From NCBI GenBank assembly GCA_900316975.1, contig ONFA01000004.1, forward strand, positions 124,001 to 188,000: a stretch of DNA of 64,000 nt. The letters are read 5' to 3'. Source of the DNA: an uncultured Prevotellaceae bacterium (GTDB lineage: Bacteria > Bacteroidota > Bacteroidia > Bacteroidales > Bacteroidaceae). The notes below the pieces were generated by a model, which was not told where the DNA came from, did not search any database, and was given only the letters and a program-made list of their open reading frames with translations. Below are positions 53,259-61,690 of the stretch, piece after piece. Both the position numbers and the translations under genes were made by a program. Within the stretch, counting starts at the first letter, position 1. Each line of letters starts with the position of its first letter.

Positions 53259-54281
53259 ATGAATGAGGGGTGTCAGACAAGACGCATGTATGGGCATGAC
53301 TACGCAGTGCCAGGGACATACGAGGTGACCATAGTGGTTGCTGGCAGACAGCCTGTGTTCGGCGAGATTGTTGGTACCACAAAGGCCGGTGGCGAAAAGC
53401 CACGGCTCAAGCCATCGCTGCTGGGGCAGGTCGTTCTCGACAACGAGATTCCAAAGATACATCATTATTACCCAATGGTCGATGTCTGGCAGGTGTGTCT
53501 CATGCCAGACCATCTACACTTGATCATCCGCATTAACCAGCCATTGCCCAAAGGCAAGCATCTGGGCATCATCATTGGTGCTTTCAAGGGCGGCGTCAGT
53601 CGCGCTTGGTGGAATTTGGATGCTACTGTGTCTGCGGCATCAGCCTCAGCGCATCGTCCTCCTCTCTTTGAACCCAATTACAACGACCACATCCTCATGC
53701 GTGACGGACAACTGGACAACTGGAAGCGCTATCTGCGCGATAATCCGCTGCGCTACATGATGCGGCGTGAATATCCCGATCTGTTTCAGCGGGCGTTGTG
53801 CATCACCATTGGTGGCACGCGCTACAGCACCTTCGGTAATATGCTTCTCCTTCGTCAGCCAGAGAAGCGCCAAGTGATGTTCCACCGCCGCACCAAGGGT
53901 ATTCCGACGGAAGACACCGATTTCTGGAAGACAGAGAGTCAGCACCTGATAGCCGCAGCCCAGAGCGGAGATGTGTTGGTCACTCCTGAAATCTCTGAAT
54001 GTGAGAAACGGATAAAGAACATGGCTTTGAAAGAGAATCTGCGTTTGATTCACGTACAAGCCGACCCCATAGGTAGGTATTGGAAGCCCGAGCGCAGCCG
54101 TTTTGAGGCTTGCGCTTATGGTTCGCTTCTTGTCCTCGCACCATGGCCTGAGGATATGCCTGCCTTTGCTAGTGCATACGAGCGTTTTCATTATCTTAAT
54201 CGCTTGGCTGAGACCGTCTGCACCATCAGCCATACGACAGACGTGGCGGTGAAAGGCTTACGCCTTGCACACGATGGCTGA
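53259..54281 (+). CDS. REP-associated (Y1/HUH) transposase fused to a DprA/SLOG-like domain
   Basis: ATG at 53259 gives 340 residues. The first half shows the Y1 transposase HUH motif in CLMPDHLHLIIRI and Tyr candidates in NWKRYLRDNPLRYMMRREYP. The second half (about 190-330) has STFGNMLLLR, AAQSGDVLVTPEISECEKRI, LIHVQADPIG and FEACAYGSLLVLAPWP, resembling the Rossmann fold of DprA/SLOG proteins. REP-like repeats flank the gene, and the last codons are inside one copy. Single copy here and no terminal transposon ends, which fits a domesticated RAYT. Confidence 0.75.
   Translation: MNEGCQTRRMYGHDYAVPGTYEVTIVVAGRQPVFGEIVGTTKAGGEKPRLKPSLLGQVVLDNEIPKIHHYYPMVDVWQVCLMPDHLHLIIRINQPLPKGKHLGIIIGAFKGGVSRAWWNLDATVSAASASAHRPPLFEPNYNDHILMRDGQLDNWKRYLRDNPLRYMMRREYPDLFQRALCITIGGTRYSTFGNMLLLRQPEKRQVMFHRRTKGIPTEDTDFWKTESQHLIAAAQSGDVLVTPEISECEKRIKNMALKENLRLIHVQADPIGRYWKPERSRFEACAYGSLLVLAPWPEDMPAFASAYERFHYLNRLAETVCTISHTTDVAVKGLRLAHDG
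54238..54273. repeat. REP-like unit, downstream copy
   Basis: Identical to 52967-53002 over 36 bases; it overlaps the 3' end of the transposase gene. Confidence 0.7.
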
Positions 54282-54448
54282 CTATAAAATGACAAAGCCG
54301 ATTATGACGAGTTTTACATATATTACGAAATAGCACCATACGGCAAGGAGTCGCCTCCAAGCCCCCTTATTCTCAAGGATAAACGGTTGTTTGCCACCCA
54401 TTTTCATGCTTTTTCCCATTCCTTTTTGGTGGAATCAAGAATAATGCG

Positions 54449-54456
54449 TACTTTTG
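54449..54456 (+). promoter_or_regulatory. Promoter -7 box of fabD
   Basis: TACTTTTG followed by CATAAC, 65 bases before the fabD ATG. Confidence 0.55.
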
Positions 54457-54520
54457 CATAACTCATCCGAGTAAATGGATTTTACACATTATTAAATATA
54501 ATAAAAAACACTAAAAAGAC

Positions 54521-55408
54521 ATGAAAGCATTTGTTTTCCCCGGTCAGGGTGCTCAGTTCACAGGAATGGGCAAAGACCTCTACGACACTAATCCAAAGGC
54601 AAAGGAGTTGTTTGACAAAGCCAACGAGATTCTTGGCTTCGACATCACAAAGATTATGTTTGAAGGCACTGCTGAGGAGTTGAAGCAGACAAAAGTGACT
54701 CAGCCTGCCGTATTCCTCCACTCTGTGATTTCAGCCATCTGTCTGGGTGATGCCTTCGATGCTGACATGGTGGGCGGTCACTCACTTGGTGAGTTCTCTG
54801 CTCTTGTTGCCGCAGGTGCTCTTTCTTTTGAAGACGGTCTGAAACTCGTTTCTCAGCGTGCCCAAGCCATGCAGAAGGCTTGTGAGGCGGCTCCTTCTAC
54901 CATGGCTGCCATCATTGGTCTTGACGATGCTAAGGTGGAAGAAGTTTGTGCTTCTATCTCCAAGCCCGGCAACATCGTGGTTCCTGCCAACTACAACAAC
55001 CCTGGTCAGTTGGTGATTTCAGGTAATGTAGAGGCTGTCAATGAGGCTTGCGAGGCTCTGAAAGCAGCAGGTGCCAAGCGCGCCCTACCCCTCCCTGTAG
55101 GCGGTGCCTTCCACTCACCTCTCATGCAACCTGCCAAGGACGAACTGCAGGCAGCCATCGAGGCAACAACATTCTCTACTCCTAAGTGCCCCGTCTATCA
55201 GAACGTGGATGCTAAGGCACACACTAACCCTGAGGAAATCAAGCAGAACCTCATCGCTCAGTTGACCGCTCCCGTGAAGTGGACCTATGAGGTGCAGGCA
55301 ATGATTGCCGCCGGTGCAACTGACTTCACAGAGTGTGGTCCTGGCAAGGCACTGCAAGGCATGATTGCCAAGATTAGCCGCGATGTAACTGCGCACGGAA
55401 TTGCGTAA
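54521..55408 (+). CDS. fabD: Malonyl-CoA:ACP transacylase
   Basis: A 295-residue enzyme. The GHSLGEFSAL motif holds the nucleophile Ser, QGAQFTGMG is the oxyanion loop, and PVGGAFHSPLM holds the catalytic His. It moves malonyl from CoA to acyl carrier protein in fatty acid synthesis. The GH13 gene follows after a 163-base repeat-rich spacer. Confidence 0.96.
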   Translation: MKAFVFPGQGAQFTGMGKDLYDTNPKAKELFDKANEILGFDITKIMFEGTAEELKQTKVTQPAVFLHSVISAICLGDAFDADMVGGHSLGEFSALVAAGALSFEDGLKLVSQRAQAMQKACEAAPSTMAAIIGLDDAKVEEVCASISKPGNIVVPANYNNPGQLVISGNVEAVNEACEALKAAGAKRALPLPVGGAFHSPLMQPAKDELQAAIEATTFSTPKCPVYQNVDAKAHTNPEEIKQNLIAQLTAPVKWTYEVQAMIAAGATDFTECGPGKALQGMIAKISRDVTAHGIA

Positions 55409-55418
55409 GCAAGTGACA

Positions 55419-55549
55419 TAGAAGTTAAAGAAGTTAGAGAAGTTATCGCTACGCTCGAAGTGAACGACAAATGTTTTGCCAATGAGTATCGTCGTTAACT
55501 TCAATAACTTCTCTAACTTCAATAACTTCCTCAAATTCTTCAACTTCTA
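55419..55549. repeat. Inverted AGAAGTTA repeats between fabD and the GH13 gene
   Basis: Left arm 55419-55447 (GAAGTTAAAGAAGTTAGAGA) and right arm 55493-55549 (AACTTCAATAACTTCTCTAA) can pair over about 28 bases, making a long hairpin. Confidence 0.6.
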
Positions 55550-55571
55550 TCATCCCAAAATCTTCTAACCC

Positions 55572-57260
55572 ATGGAAAAACTCGTCATCTACCAAGTCTT
55601 CACTCGTCTTTTCGGAGCCAATGCCAATAAGAATGTGAGCAATGGCACGAAGAAGGAGAATGGTTGCGGCAAAATGGCTGATTTCACAGGCACCGCTTTG
55701 GCTGAAATCAAGAAACTTGGTGCCACCCACATTTGGTACACCGGACTTATCGAACATGCCACCAAGAGTGATTACACGCAGTATGGCATCCAACGAGACC
55801 ACCCCGCTGTGGTGAAAGGCATTGCAGGAAGTCCTTATGCCATCAAAGACTACTACGACATCGACCCAGACTTGGCAACAAAAGTGCCTGAACGCATGAA
55901 GGAATTCAAGAACCTCGTGATGCGCACCCACAAGGCTGAGTTGAAGATGATTATTGACTTCGTACCTAACCATGTGGCACGCCAATACCATTCAGATGCC
56001 AAGCCTGAAGGAGTGCGAGACCTTGGAGAAGATGACGACAAGACTGAGGCTTTCCATCCCGACAACAATTTCTATTACTTGCCATTTACGCAGTTCTCGC
56101 CTAACTTCTCGTTGCACGATGACGAGATGGGTGACTATGTGGAAATGCCTGCAAAGGTGACTGGCAACGACTGCTTCACCCCGTGGGTGAGTCAGAACGA
56201 CTGGTATGAGACGGTAAAACTCAACTATGGCGTTGACTATCAAGGAACTCGTCAATTGATTTTTTGCCCCTCCACTCCCAACACTTGGGTGAAGATGCGT
56301 GACATCCTCCTGTACTGGGCAAGCATGGGCATTGATGGTTTCCGTTGCGACATGGCAGAGATGGTGCCATGCGACTTCTGGGGATGGGCCATTCCACAGG
56401 TAAAAGCCAAATATCCCGACATCATCTTCATTGCCGAGGTGTATAACCCTCATGAATACCGCAACTATATTGAGCGTGGACATTTCGATTACCTCTACGA
56501 CAAGGTGGGGCTTTATGACACCATCCGCTCTGTGATGGGCGGCAACAGCGCCACTTGCATTACGGGGGCTTGGCAGAGTGTTGATGATATTCAAAGCCAT
56601 ATGCTCAACTTCCTCGAGAACCACGACGAACAGCGCATTGCCTCAAAGTTCTTTGCTGGCAGCGCAGAGAAGGGCAAGCCTGCCCTACTCGTCAGCGCAC
56701 TGATGAACACCAACCCGATGATGATTTACTTTGGTCAGGAATTGGGCGAACAGGGCATGTACTCAGAGGGCTTCAGCGGACAGGACGGACGCACCACCAT
56801 TTTCGACTACTGGACGATTGACCTCATTCGCCGTTGGCGCAACAACAATAAATTTGACGGCACCCTGCTTTCAAAAGAGGAAAAGGATTTGCAGAAATTC
56901 TACACCAAAGTGCTGAACATCTGTAATATGGAAAAAGCCATTCGTGAGGGACTGTTCTTCGATATCATGTATGTAAACTACAATCAAGGCATGAACGAGC
57001 ATCGTCAGTTTGCATTCCTCCGCAAGAAAGACAGGGAACTCATTTTTGTCATTGCCAACTTCGATGACCAGCCTGCCCGTTCGTGGGTGAAGATTCCAGC
57101 ACATGCGTTTGATTGTCTTGACATTCCTGTTAGCGAAAAGGAACGTGAATGCAAAGACCTTTTGACAGGCAAAAAAGAAAAGAAAGTGCTCATCCCTGAT
57201 GGCACTCTCTATGTGGAACTTCCAGCCAATAGTGGAAAGGTACTAAAATTCAAACTCTAA
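55572..57260 (+). CDS. GH13 alpha-amylase-family glycosidase
   Basis: A 562-residue cytoplasmic protein without signal peptide. The barrel motifs are visible: DFVPNHVAR (motif I), GFRCDMAEMVP with the nucleophile Asp (motif II), FIAEVYNPHEY with the acid/base Glu (motif III) and LENHDEQRIAS with the third Asp (motif IV). It acts on alpha-glucans or maltooligosaccharides; exact specificity is not clear. The last four bases overlap the end of the convergent DUF3078 gene. Confidence 0.92.
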   Translation: MEKLVIYQVFTRLFGANANKNVSNGTKKENGCGKMADFTGTALAEIKKLGATHIWYTGLIEHATKSDYTQYGIQRDHPAVVKGIAGSPYAIKDYYDIDPDLATKVPERMKEFKNLVMRTHKAELKMIIDFVPNHVARQYHSDAKPEGVRDLGEDDDKTEAFHPDNNFYYLPFTQFSPNFSLHDDEMGDYVEMPAKVTGNDCFTPWVSQNDWYETVKLNYGVDYQGTRQLIFCPSTPNTWVKMRDILLYWASMGIDGFRCDMAEMVPCDFWGWAIPQVKAKYPDIIFIAEVYNPHEYRNYIERGHFDYLYDKVGLYDTIRSVMGGNSATCITGAWQSVDDIQSHMLNFLENHDEQRIASKFFAGSAEKGKPALLVSALMNTNPMMIYFGQELGEQGMYSEGFSGQDGRTTIFDYWTIDLIRRWRNNNKFDGTLLSKEEKDLQKFYTKVLNICNMEKAIREGLFFDIMYVNYNQGMNEHRQFAFLRKKDRELIFVIANFDDQPARSWVKIPAHAFDCLDIPVSEKERECKDLLTGKKEKKVLIPDGTLYVELPANSGKVLKFKL

Positions 57261-58621
57261 AAGTTGTAGGCAAGACCTAACGTGAAATACTCCTTAAACT
57301 GGAAGAAGCCAAGAGTGTTATCGTAATACTTTCGGCTTCTGTTGTCATCGAAGCGCCAAAGTGTATAGACTTCGCTGGAGATGTATTTGTTGAATTGGAA
57401 GGAAAGCACATTCTCCATCTCCGCCTCCACATATTCGTAAGAGGTGAAGTAATAGAAACGACACTTCCACATCAAGTCTTTCACAATCTTAATCTTTGAA
57501 TTGAGCTCTATCCTCGAACCGAAATCTTGCTGGAAATCCTTACCACGCATGTTGTATGAAGCATGAATGGTTTCTTCTTCATCGGTAATATACCGCATTT
57601 TGTAGGACAGCGGCAACAGTGCCAACGAGAAGGTGTTACCATTCTTGAATTTAGGTTTCCAGTCCATACCGAGAGACACATACACATCCAACGGTGCAAG
57701 GAACTTCGAATAGGTGCGGCGGTCATTTGCCTTATGTCCAGGCAAGAACTGCGAATTCACCTCGGTCGATACGGTGTAGTACCAGTTCTTGGCAGCCTTG
57801 ATGCCCAACTTTGAATAGAGATAAATCTTATCGTTGTTGGTTAAGTAACGATGGATGGAGTCGGACGTGGCTGTAACAAAACCCAAACGCAGGTCGAGTT
57901 TGTTATCCCATGTCACACGATTCAGGTCATTGTAGTTGGCTTCAAGCACCAAATTGGAAAGCAATGTCACGTTGTTGTTACCACCCTTATACCAATTCTC
58001 CGAGAAGTAGTTCTGGGTAAATTGAAGAGAAAACTTTCCACTCGTTTTCCAGAAGTTGGGCTTGACAATCTGGATGTCCACATCCACACTGTCCACCACA
58101 TCTGCCACATCTTTGATTTCTTCCACCTTATTATAGATAGAAGTAAGGTCTTCTGCTTTCGTCCCTGTCACATTCACAGGAGAAACAGTCGTCACCGAAG
58201 CGATTTGTGCATCAGAATAGTGGAACAAACGAGGACTTTGGGCATAAGCGTTCATGAGTACATCGTCAATGGAAGCATTGAGACGTTGGTGCTCTGCTAT
58301 CATATCCGTTGTCTGCACAGAAGAGTCCAGTCCTGGCAACGTATAATCCAATTTGAATTTTCCATCCAATGCCGAACGATAAAACACGCCCGGTCCAAAC
58401 AATTTGTAAAAATAGGGAGACATCCATTCACTTGAATCAGTATTTTCAGTGATAAGATTCCTCCGCATTTGAGTCAGTTCCTTCTTATATCTCGACACAA
58501 GCGCAGAGGCTTCTCTGGAATAAGCAGCACCACTCTTCAGCCGTTGCGCAAACAGGGGCATAGACATTCCCAATGCCACAATTAAAAAAAATGGAAATAA
58601 GTATCTTTTCATACACTTCAC
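57257..58621 (-). CDS. DUF3078-type outer-membrane protein
   Basis: A 454-residue protein with signal peptide (YLFPFFLIVALGMSMPLFAQ). The central part NFWKTSGKFSLQFTQNYFSENW and WYKGGNNNVTLLSNLVLEANY matches DUF3078, with aromatic strands to the C-terminal Phe typical of outer-membrane barrels. Function unknown. It has its own promoter. Confidence 0.85.
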   Translation of the reverse strand: MKCMKRYLFPFFLIVALGMSMPLFAQRLKSGAAYSREASALVSRYKKELTQMRRNLITENTDSSEWMSPYFYKLFGPGVFYRSALDGKFKLDYTLPGLDSSVQTTDMIAEHQRLNASIDDVLMNAYAQSPRLFHYSDAQIASVTTVSPVNVTGTKAEDLTSIYNKVEEIKDVADVVDSVDVDIQIVKPNFWKTSGKFSLQFTQNYFSENWYKGGNNNVTLLSNLVLEANYNDLNRVTWDNKLDLRLGFVTATSDSIHRYLTNNDKIYLYSKLGIKAAKNWYYTVSTEVNSQFLPGHKANDRRTYSKFLAPLDVYVSLGMDWKPKFKNGNTFSLALLPLSYKMRYITDEEETIHASYNMRGKDFQQDFGSRIELNSKIKIVKDLMWKCRFYYFTSYEYVEAEMENVLSFQFNKYISSEVYTLWRFDDNRSRKYYDNTLGFFQFKEYFTLGLAYNF

Positions 58622-58634
58622 ATCATATTTCTTG

Positions 58635-58642
58635 CAAATTTA
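58635..58642 (-). promoter_or_regulatory. Promoter -7 box of the DUF3078 gene
   Basis: Minus-strand TAAATTTG followed by CAAG, 14 bases before the ATG at 58621. Confidence 0.5.
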
Positions 58643-58718
58643 AGGCTTTTTACTGACAAAATCATCACGACATCTACATTTTCGGTGATAAAAATTTCCT
58701 ACATTCACAAAAAAGAAC

Positions 58719-58760
58719 TAAATTTGCACTCCGAATGGGTTTGAGGCATGCTTCAGACCC
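58719..58760 (+). promoter_or_regulatory. Promoter and leader hairpin of the COX24-like gene
   Basis: TAAATTTG at 58719-58726 followed by CACTCC. Just after the expected start, GGGTTTGA / TCAGACCC (58738-58745 with 58755-58762) forms an 8 bp stem in the leader. Confidence 0.45.
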
Positions 58761-58811
58761 ACCCAAAGATAACAACAAACAATATTATAAACAACTTAAT
58801 TTTCAACAACT

Positions 58812-58901
58812 ATGCCAAACGGTAAGAAGAAGAAAAGACACAAGATCTCTACTCACAAGCGTAAGAAGAGACTGAGAAAGAATCGCCACAAGAGCAAGTA
58901 A
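58812..58901 (+). CDS. AURKAIP1/COX24-domain small basic protein (29 aa)
   Basis: ATG at 58812 to TAA at 58899. The product MPNGKKKKRHKISTHKRKKR... is almost entirely Lys, Arg and His. It matches the short Bacteroidetes proteins annotated as AURKAIP1/COX24 domain; the mitochondrial relative is the small-subunit ribosomal protein mS38. A ribosome-associated role is likely. It has a promoter and lies 140 bases before the RNase G gene. Confidence 0.8.
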   Translation: MPNGKKKKRHKISTHKRKKRLRKNRHKSK

Positions 58902-59041
58902 AGTTGAGAAACTCTACTTCAATCTTGTTAGCGTCAGAACAAAGAACAGACCCTGAAATGAACCATCCTCGAAAAAAGGGGTGCATGACGAGGTTTGTTC
59001 TTTTTCTGTTAAAAAACAACCTAACATAAACGGTAGCAAAA

Positions 59042-60616
59042 ATGACCAGCGAACTTATCATCGATGCTCAGCCAAAGGAAGTGACCATTGCCCTGCTCGA
59101 AGACCAAAAGCTCGTTGAGTTCCAGAAGGAAGGTCAGGACAGTAAGTACTCCGTAGGCAACATCTACGCCGGGAAAGTGAAAAAAATCATGCCGGCACTC
59201 AATGCATGTTTCGTCGATGTGGGTCATGAACGCGAAGCATTTCTGCACTACCAAGATTTAGGCAAACATTTTCTCTCTCTGGAGAAATATGTGAAGCAGG
59301 TGGTAAGCGACCGCCGAAAACTTGCCCCCATGGCAAAGGCTGCCAATCAGTCATCGCTGGAGAAAGTGGGAAGCATTCAAAACGTGCTCGAGTTGGGACA
59401 GGAAGTGATGGTGCAAATCACCAAAGAACCCATCAACACCAAAGGTCCCCGACTGACAGCGGAAATCTCTTTTGCAGGACGATACATTGTCCTCATTCCC
59501 TTTGACGACAAAGTGAATGTCAGTTCAAAAATCAAGTCAAAAGAAGAACGTGCACGGTTGAAACAACTCATTCAGAGCATCAAACCCAGAAACTTCGGAG
59601 TAATCGTACGAACAGTAGCAGAAGGAAAACGCGCTGCTGAACTAAACAACGAGATGAGCCTGCTTGTCGAGTCATGGAACGATTGCATCGAGAAGATTCA
59701 AAAATCTACAAGTCTGCCAGTACTTGCACACGAGGAAACTGGTCGTACTGTCTCCATGCTACGTGACCTCTTCAACCCTTCCTACGAAAGCATCCACGTC
59801 AACAATGAGGATGTGTTTAAGGAGGTGAAGCGTTATGTCAGCCTTATTGCACCAGAAAGAGAATCGATTGTCAAGCTCTACAAAGGCAATGTTCCCATCT
59901 TCGACAACTTCGGAGTGACGAAGCAGATCAAGTCGGGACTTGGAAGAACTGTCAGTTTCAAGCATGGCGCCTACCTCATCATCGAGCACACTGAGGCACT
60001 CCACGTGGTGGATGTCAACTCTGGCAACCGCAACCGCGGACTCGATAATCAGGAGGAAAACGCATTTGCCGTCAACATGGAAGCGGCTGAAGAACTGGCA
60101 CGCCAATTGCGACTGCGCGACATGGGTGGCATCATCGTCGTCGATTTCATCGACATGGACAGTGCCGAGCACAACCAGAAACTCTACGAACACATGACAC
60201 AAATCATGAAGAGCGACCGTGCCCGTCACAACATCCTGCCACTGAGCAAATTCGGACTCATGCAAATCACTCGGCAGCGTGTTCGCCCAGCGATGGATAT
60301 GCATGTGGAGGAAGTCTGCCCTACCTGCTTCGGCAAGGGTGTAGTCAAGCCTTCCATCCTGTTCACAGATGCCTTGGAGCAAAAAATCGATTACATTGTC
60401 AACAATCTTGGTCAGAAACGATTCAAACTCTACGTCAATCCATACGTAGAGGCTTACATCACCAAAGGTCTCATCAGCCTTTATCTCAAATGGCAGATGA
60501 AATACGGCTTTGGCGTGAAGATTTATCCGAGTCAAGAACTTGGTTTCCTACAATACAAGTTTATCAATCCTCAAGGTGAGGAGATAGACATGACAGAAGA
60601 AGTGGAAACCCGCTAA
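59042..60616 (+). CDS. rng: Ribonuclease G/E family protein
   Basis: A 524-residue protein starting MTSELIIDAQPKEVTIALLE. It has the S1-like segment (YSVGNIYAGKVKKIMPALNACFVDVG), the DNase I-like catalytic part with VVDFIDM (metal-binding Asp) and GRNRGLD-type residues, and the zinc-link CPTC in VCPTCFGKG. Family members process rRNA and decay mRNA. Length is that of RNase G, without the long RNase E scaffold tail. Confidence 0.93.
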   Translation: MTSELIIDAQPKEVTIALLEDQKLVEFQKEGQDSKYSVGNIYAGKVKKIMPALNACFVDVGHEREAFLHYQDLGKHFLSLEKYVKQVVSDRRKLAPMAKAANQSSLEKVGSIQNVLELGQEVMVQITKEPINTKGPRLTAEISFAGRYIVLIPFDDKVNVSSKIKSKEERARLKQLIQSIKPRNFGVIVRTVAEGKRAAELNNEMSLLVESWNDCIEKIQKSTSLPVLAHEETGRTVSMLRDLFNPSYESIHVNNEDVFKEVKRYVSLIAPERESIVKLYKGNVPIFDNFGVTKQIKSGLGRTVSFKHGAYLIIEHTEALHVVDVNSGNRNRGLDNQEENAFAVNMEAAEELARQLRLRDMGGIIVVDFIDMDSAEHNQKLYEHMTQIMKSDRARHNILPLSKFGLMQITRQRVRPAMDMHVEEVCPTCFGKGVVKPSILFTDALEQKIDYIVNNLGQKRFKLYVNPYVEAYITKGLISLYLKWQMKYGFGVKIYPSQELGFLQYKFINPQGEEIDMTEEVETR

Positions 60617-60664
60617 TCCTGACTCATCAACAAACTTCGCAGTTTGAATGACCACAAACTAACA

Positions 60665-60702
60665 AAAAAGAAGGGCCTCAACTTGAAGTCCTTCTTTTTT
60701 TA
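60665..60702. terminator. Bidirectional terminator between rng and the glucosaminidase gene
   Basis: AAAAAAGAAGG paired with CCTTCTTTTTT, with an inner imperfect stem, between convergent genes. Confidence 0.85.
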
Positions 60703-60711
60703 TTTCGTTTC

Positions 60712-61623
60712 TTAGCGCACTTTCAACAAGTCACCCGTGACAGGGATATAAGTGTCATCCTTGAAATTCATCTTGTAGAGTGCATCGAGACGGATGCCGT
60801 AGAACTGACAAATGGTGTACATCGATTCACCTGCTTTCACTTTGTGCCAATAGTCCTTATATTGTGCATCAGCCTTCTTCGCCTTTTTGTCAAGGAAGAT
60901 ATTCATCTCTGGCTGTGGAGCAAAGTCTTCATCCACCTCGTTGAACTTGAGCAATTTCTTCTTCGACACTTTCAGTTCCTTTGCCAACGCATCCCAAGTG
61001 TCACCCGCACGAGCCGTTACACACTGAATACCATTCACCATCCTCACAGAGTGGCGTGTCGGCATCACTGGAACATACTCAGCATCCTTCTTCTTCCGCT
61101 TTCTCAGACCAATACGATCTTCATCATAATCATCCAGTTCGTAAGTCTCAATGATGTTGATAAGTCGGTCAGCATAAGTGGGCGAAGTGGCATAACCACA
61201 CGCCTTCAATCCCCGAGCCCATGCCTTATAGTCAAGAGGATTGAGGTCAAAAAGCCTTTTATAGCGGTCCTTGAGCAGAAACTGCGAATGGTCTTCATAA
61301 CTGTCTTCCACATTCTTGTACTTGCGGAAACGCTCATCTTTGTGGTCATCATCACGCGTAACGTATGGACCATTCCATCCCATACCTACTTTGATGCCAA
61401 AATGGTTATTGGCATTCTTTGCCAGATAACTGGTGCCAGCCCCACTCTCGAGCAATGCCTGTGCAAGGGTGATGCTAGCAGGAATCTTGTAGCGATGCAT
61501 CTGTTCGATGGCTGCATCCTTATATTTATCAACATATTGCTGATAAGCCGTATTTCTTTGTGCAAAAACAAATGATGACAGCACCAAGCCTAATGCCATC
61601 AAGGAAAATCTCAAATATCTCAT
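60712..61623 (-). CDS. Exported glucosaminidase with LysM domain
   Basis: A 303-residue protein with a signal peptide (LRFSLMALGLVLSSFVFAQ). Residues about 25-155 form a GH73-type N-acetylglucosaminidase (ITLAQALLESGAGTSYLAKN with the catalytic Glu, NHFGIKVG). A weaker LysM-like unit (about 200-235) and a clear C-terminal LysM (HKVKAGESMYTICQFYGI) bind peptidoglycan. It cuts the glycan chain of the cell wall. Confidence 0.9.
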   Translation of the reverse strand: MRYLRFSLMALGLVLSSFVFAQRNTAYQQYVDKYKDAAIEQMHRYKIPASITLAQALLESGAGTSYLAKNANNHFGIKVGMGWNGPYVTRDDDHKDERFRKYKNVEDSYEDHSQFLLKDRYKRLFDLNPLDYKAWARGLKACGYATSPTYADRLINIIETYELDDYDEDRIGLRKRKKKDAEYVPVMPTRHSVRMVNGIQCVTARAGDTWDALAKELKVSKKKLLKFNEVDEDFAPQPEMNIFLDKKAKKADAQYKDYWHKVKAGESMYTICQFYGIRLDALYKMNFKDDTYIPVTGDLLKVR

Positions 61624-61651
61624 TAGAAAGCGATTAGTAATGTTTCGGTTG

Positions 61652-61659
61652 CAAAGATA
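61652..61659 (-). promoter_or_regulatory. Promoter -7 box of the glucosaminidase gene
   Basis: Minus-strand TATCTTTG followed by CAACC, 29 bases before the ATG at 61623. Confidence 0.6.
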
Positions 61660-61690
61660 AGAATAAAAACAAGAAACAAAAAAGGAATGG

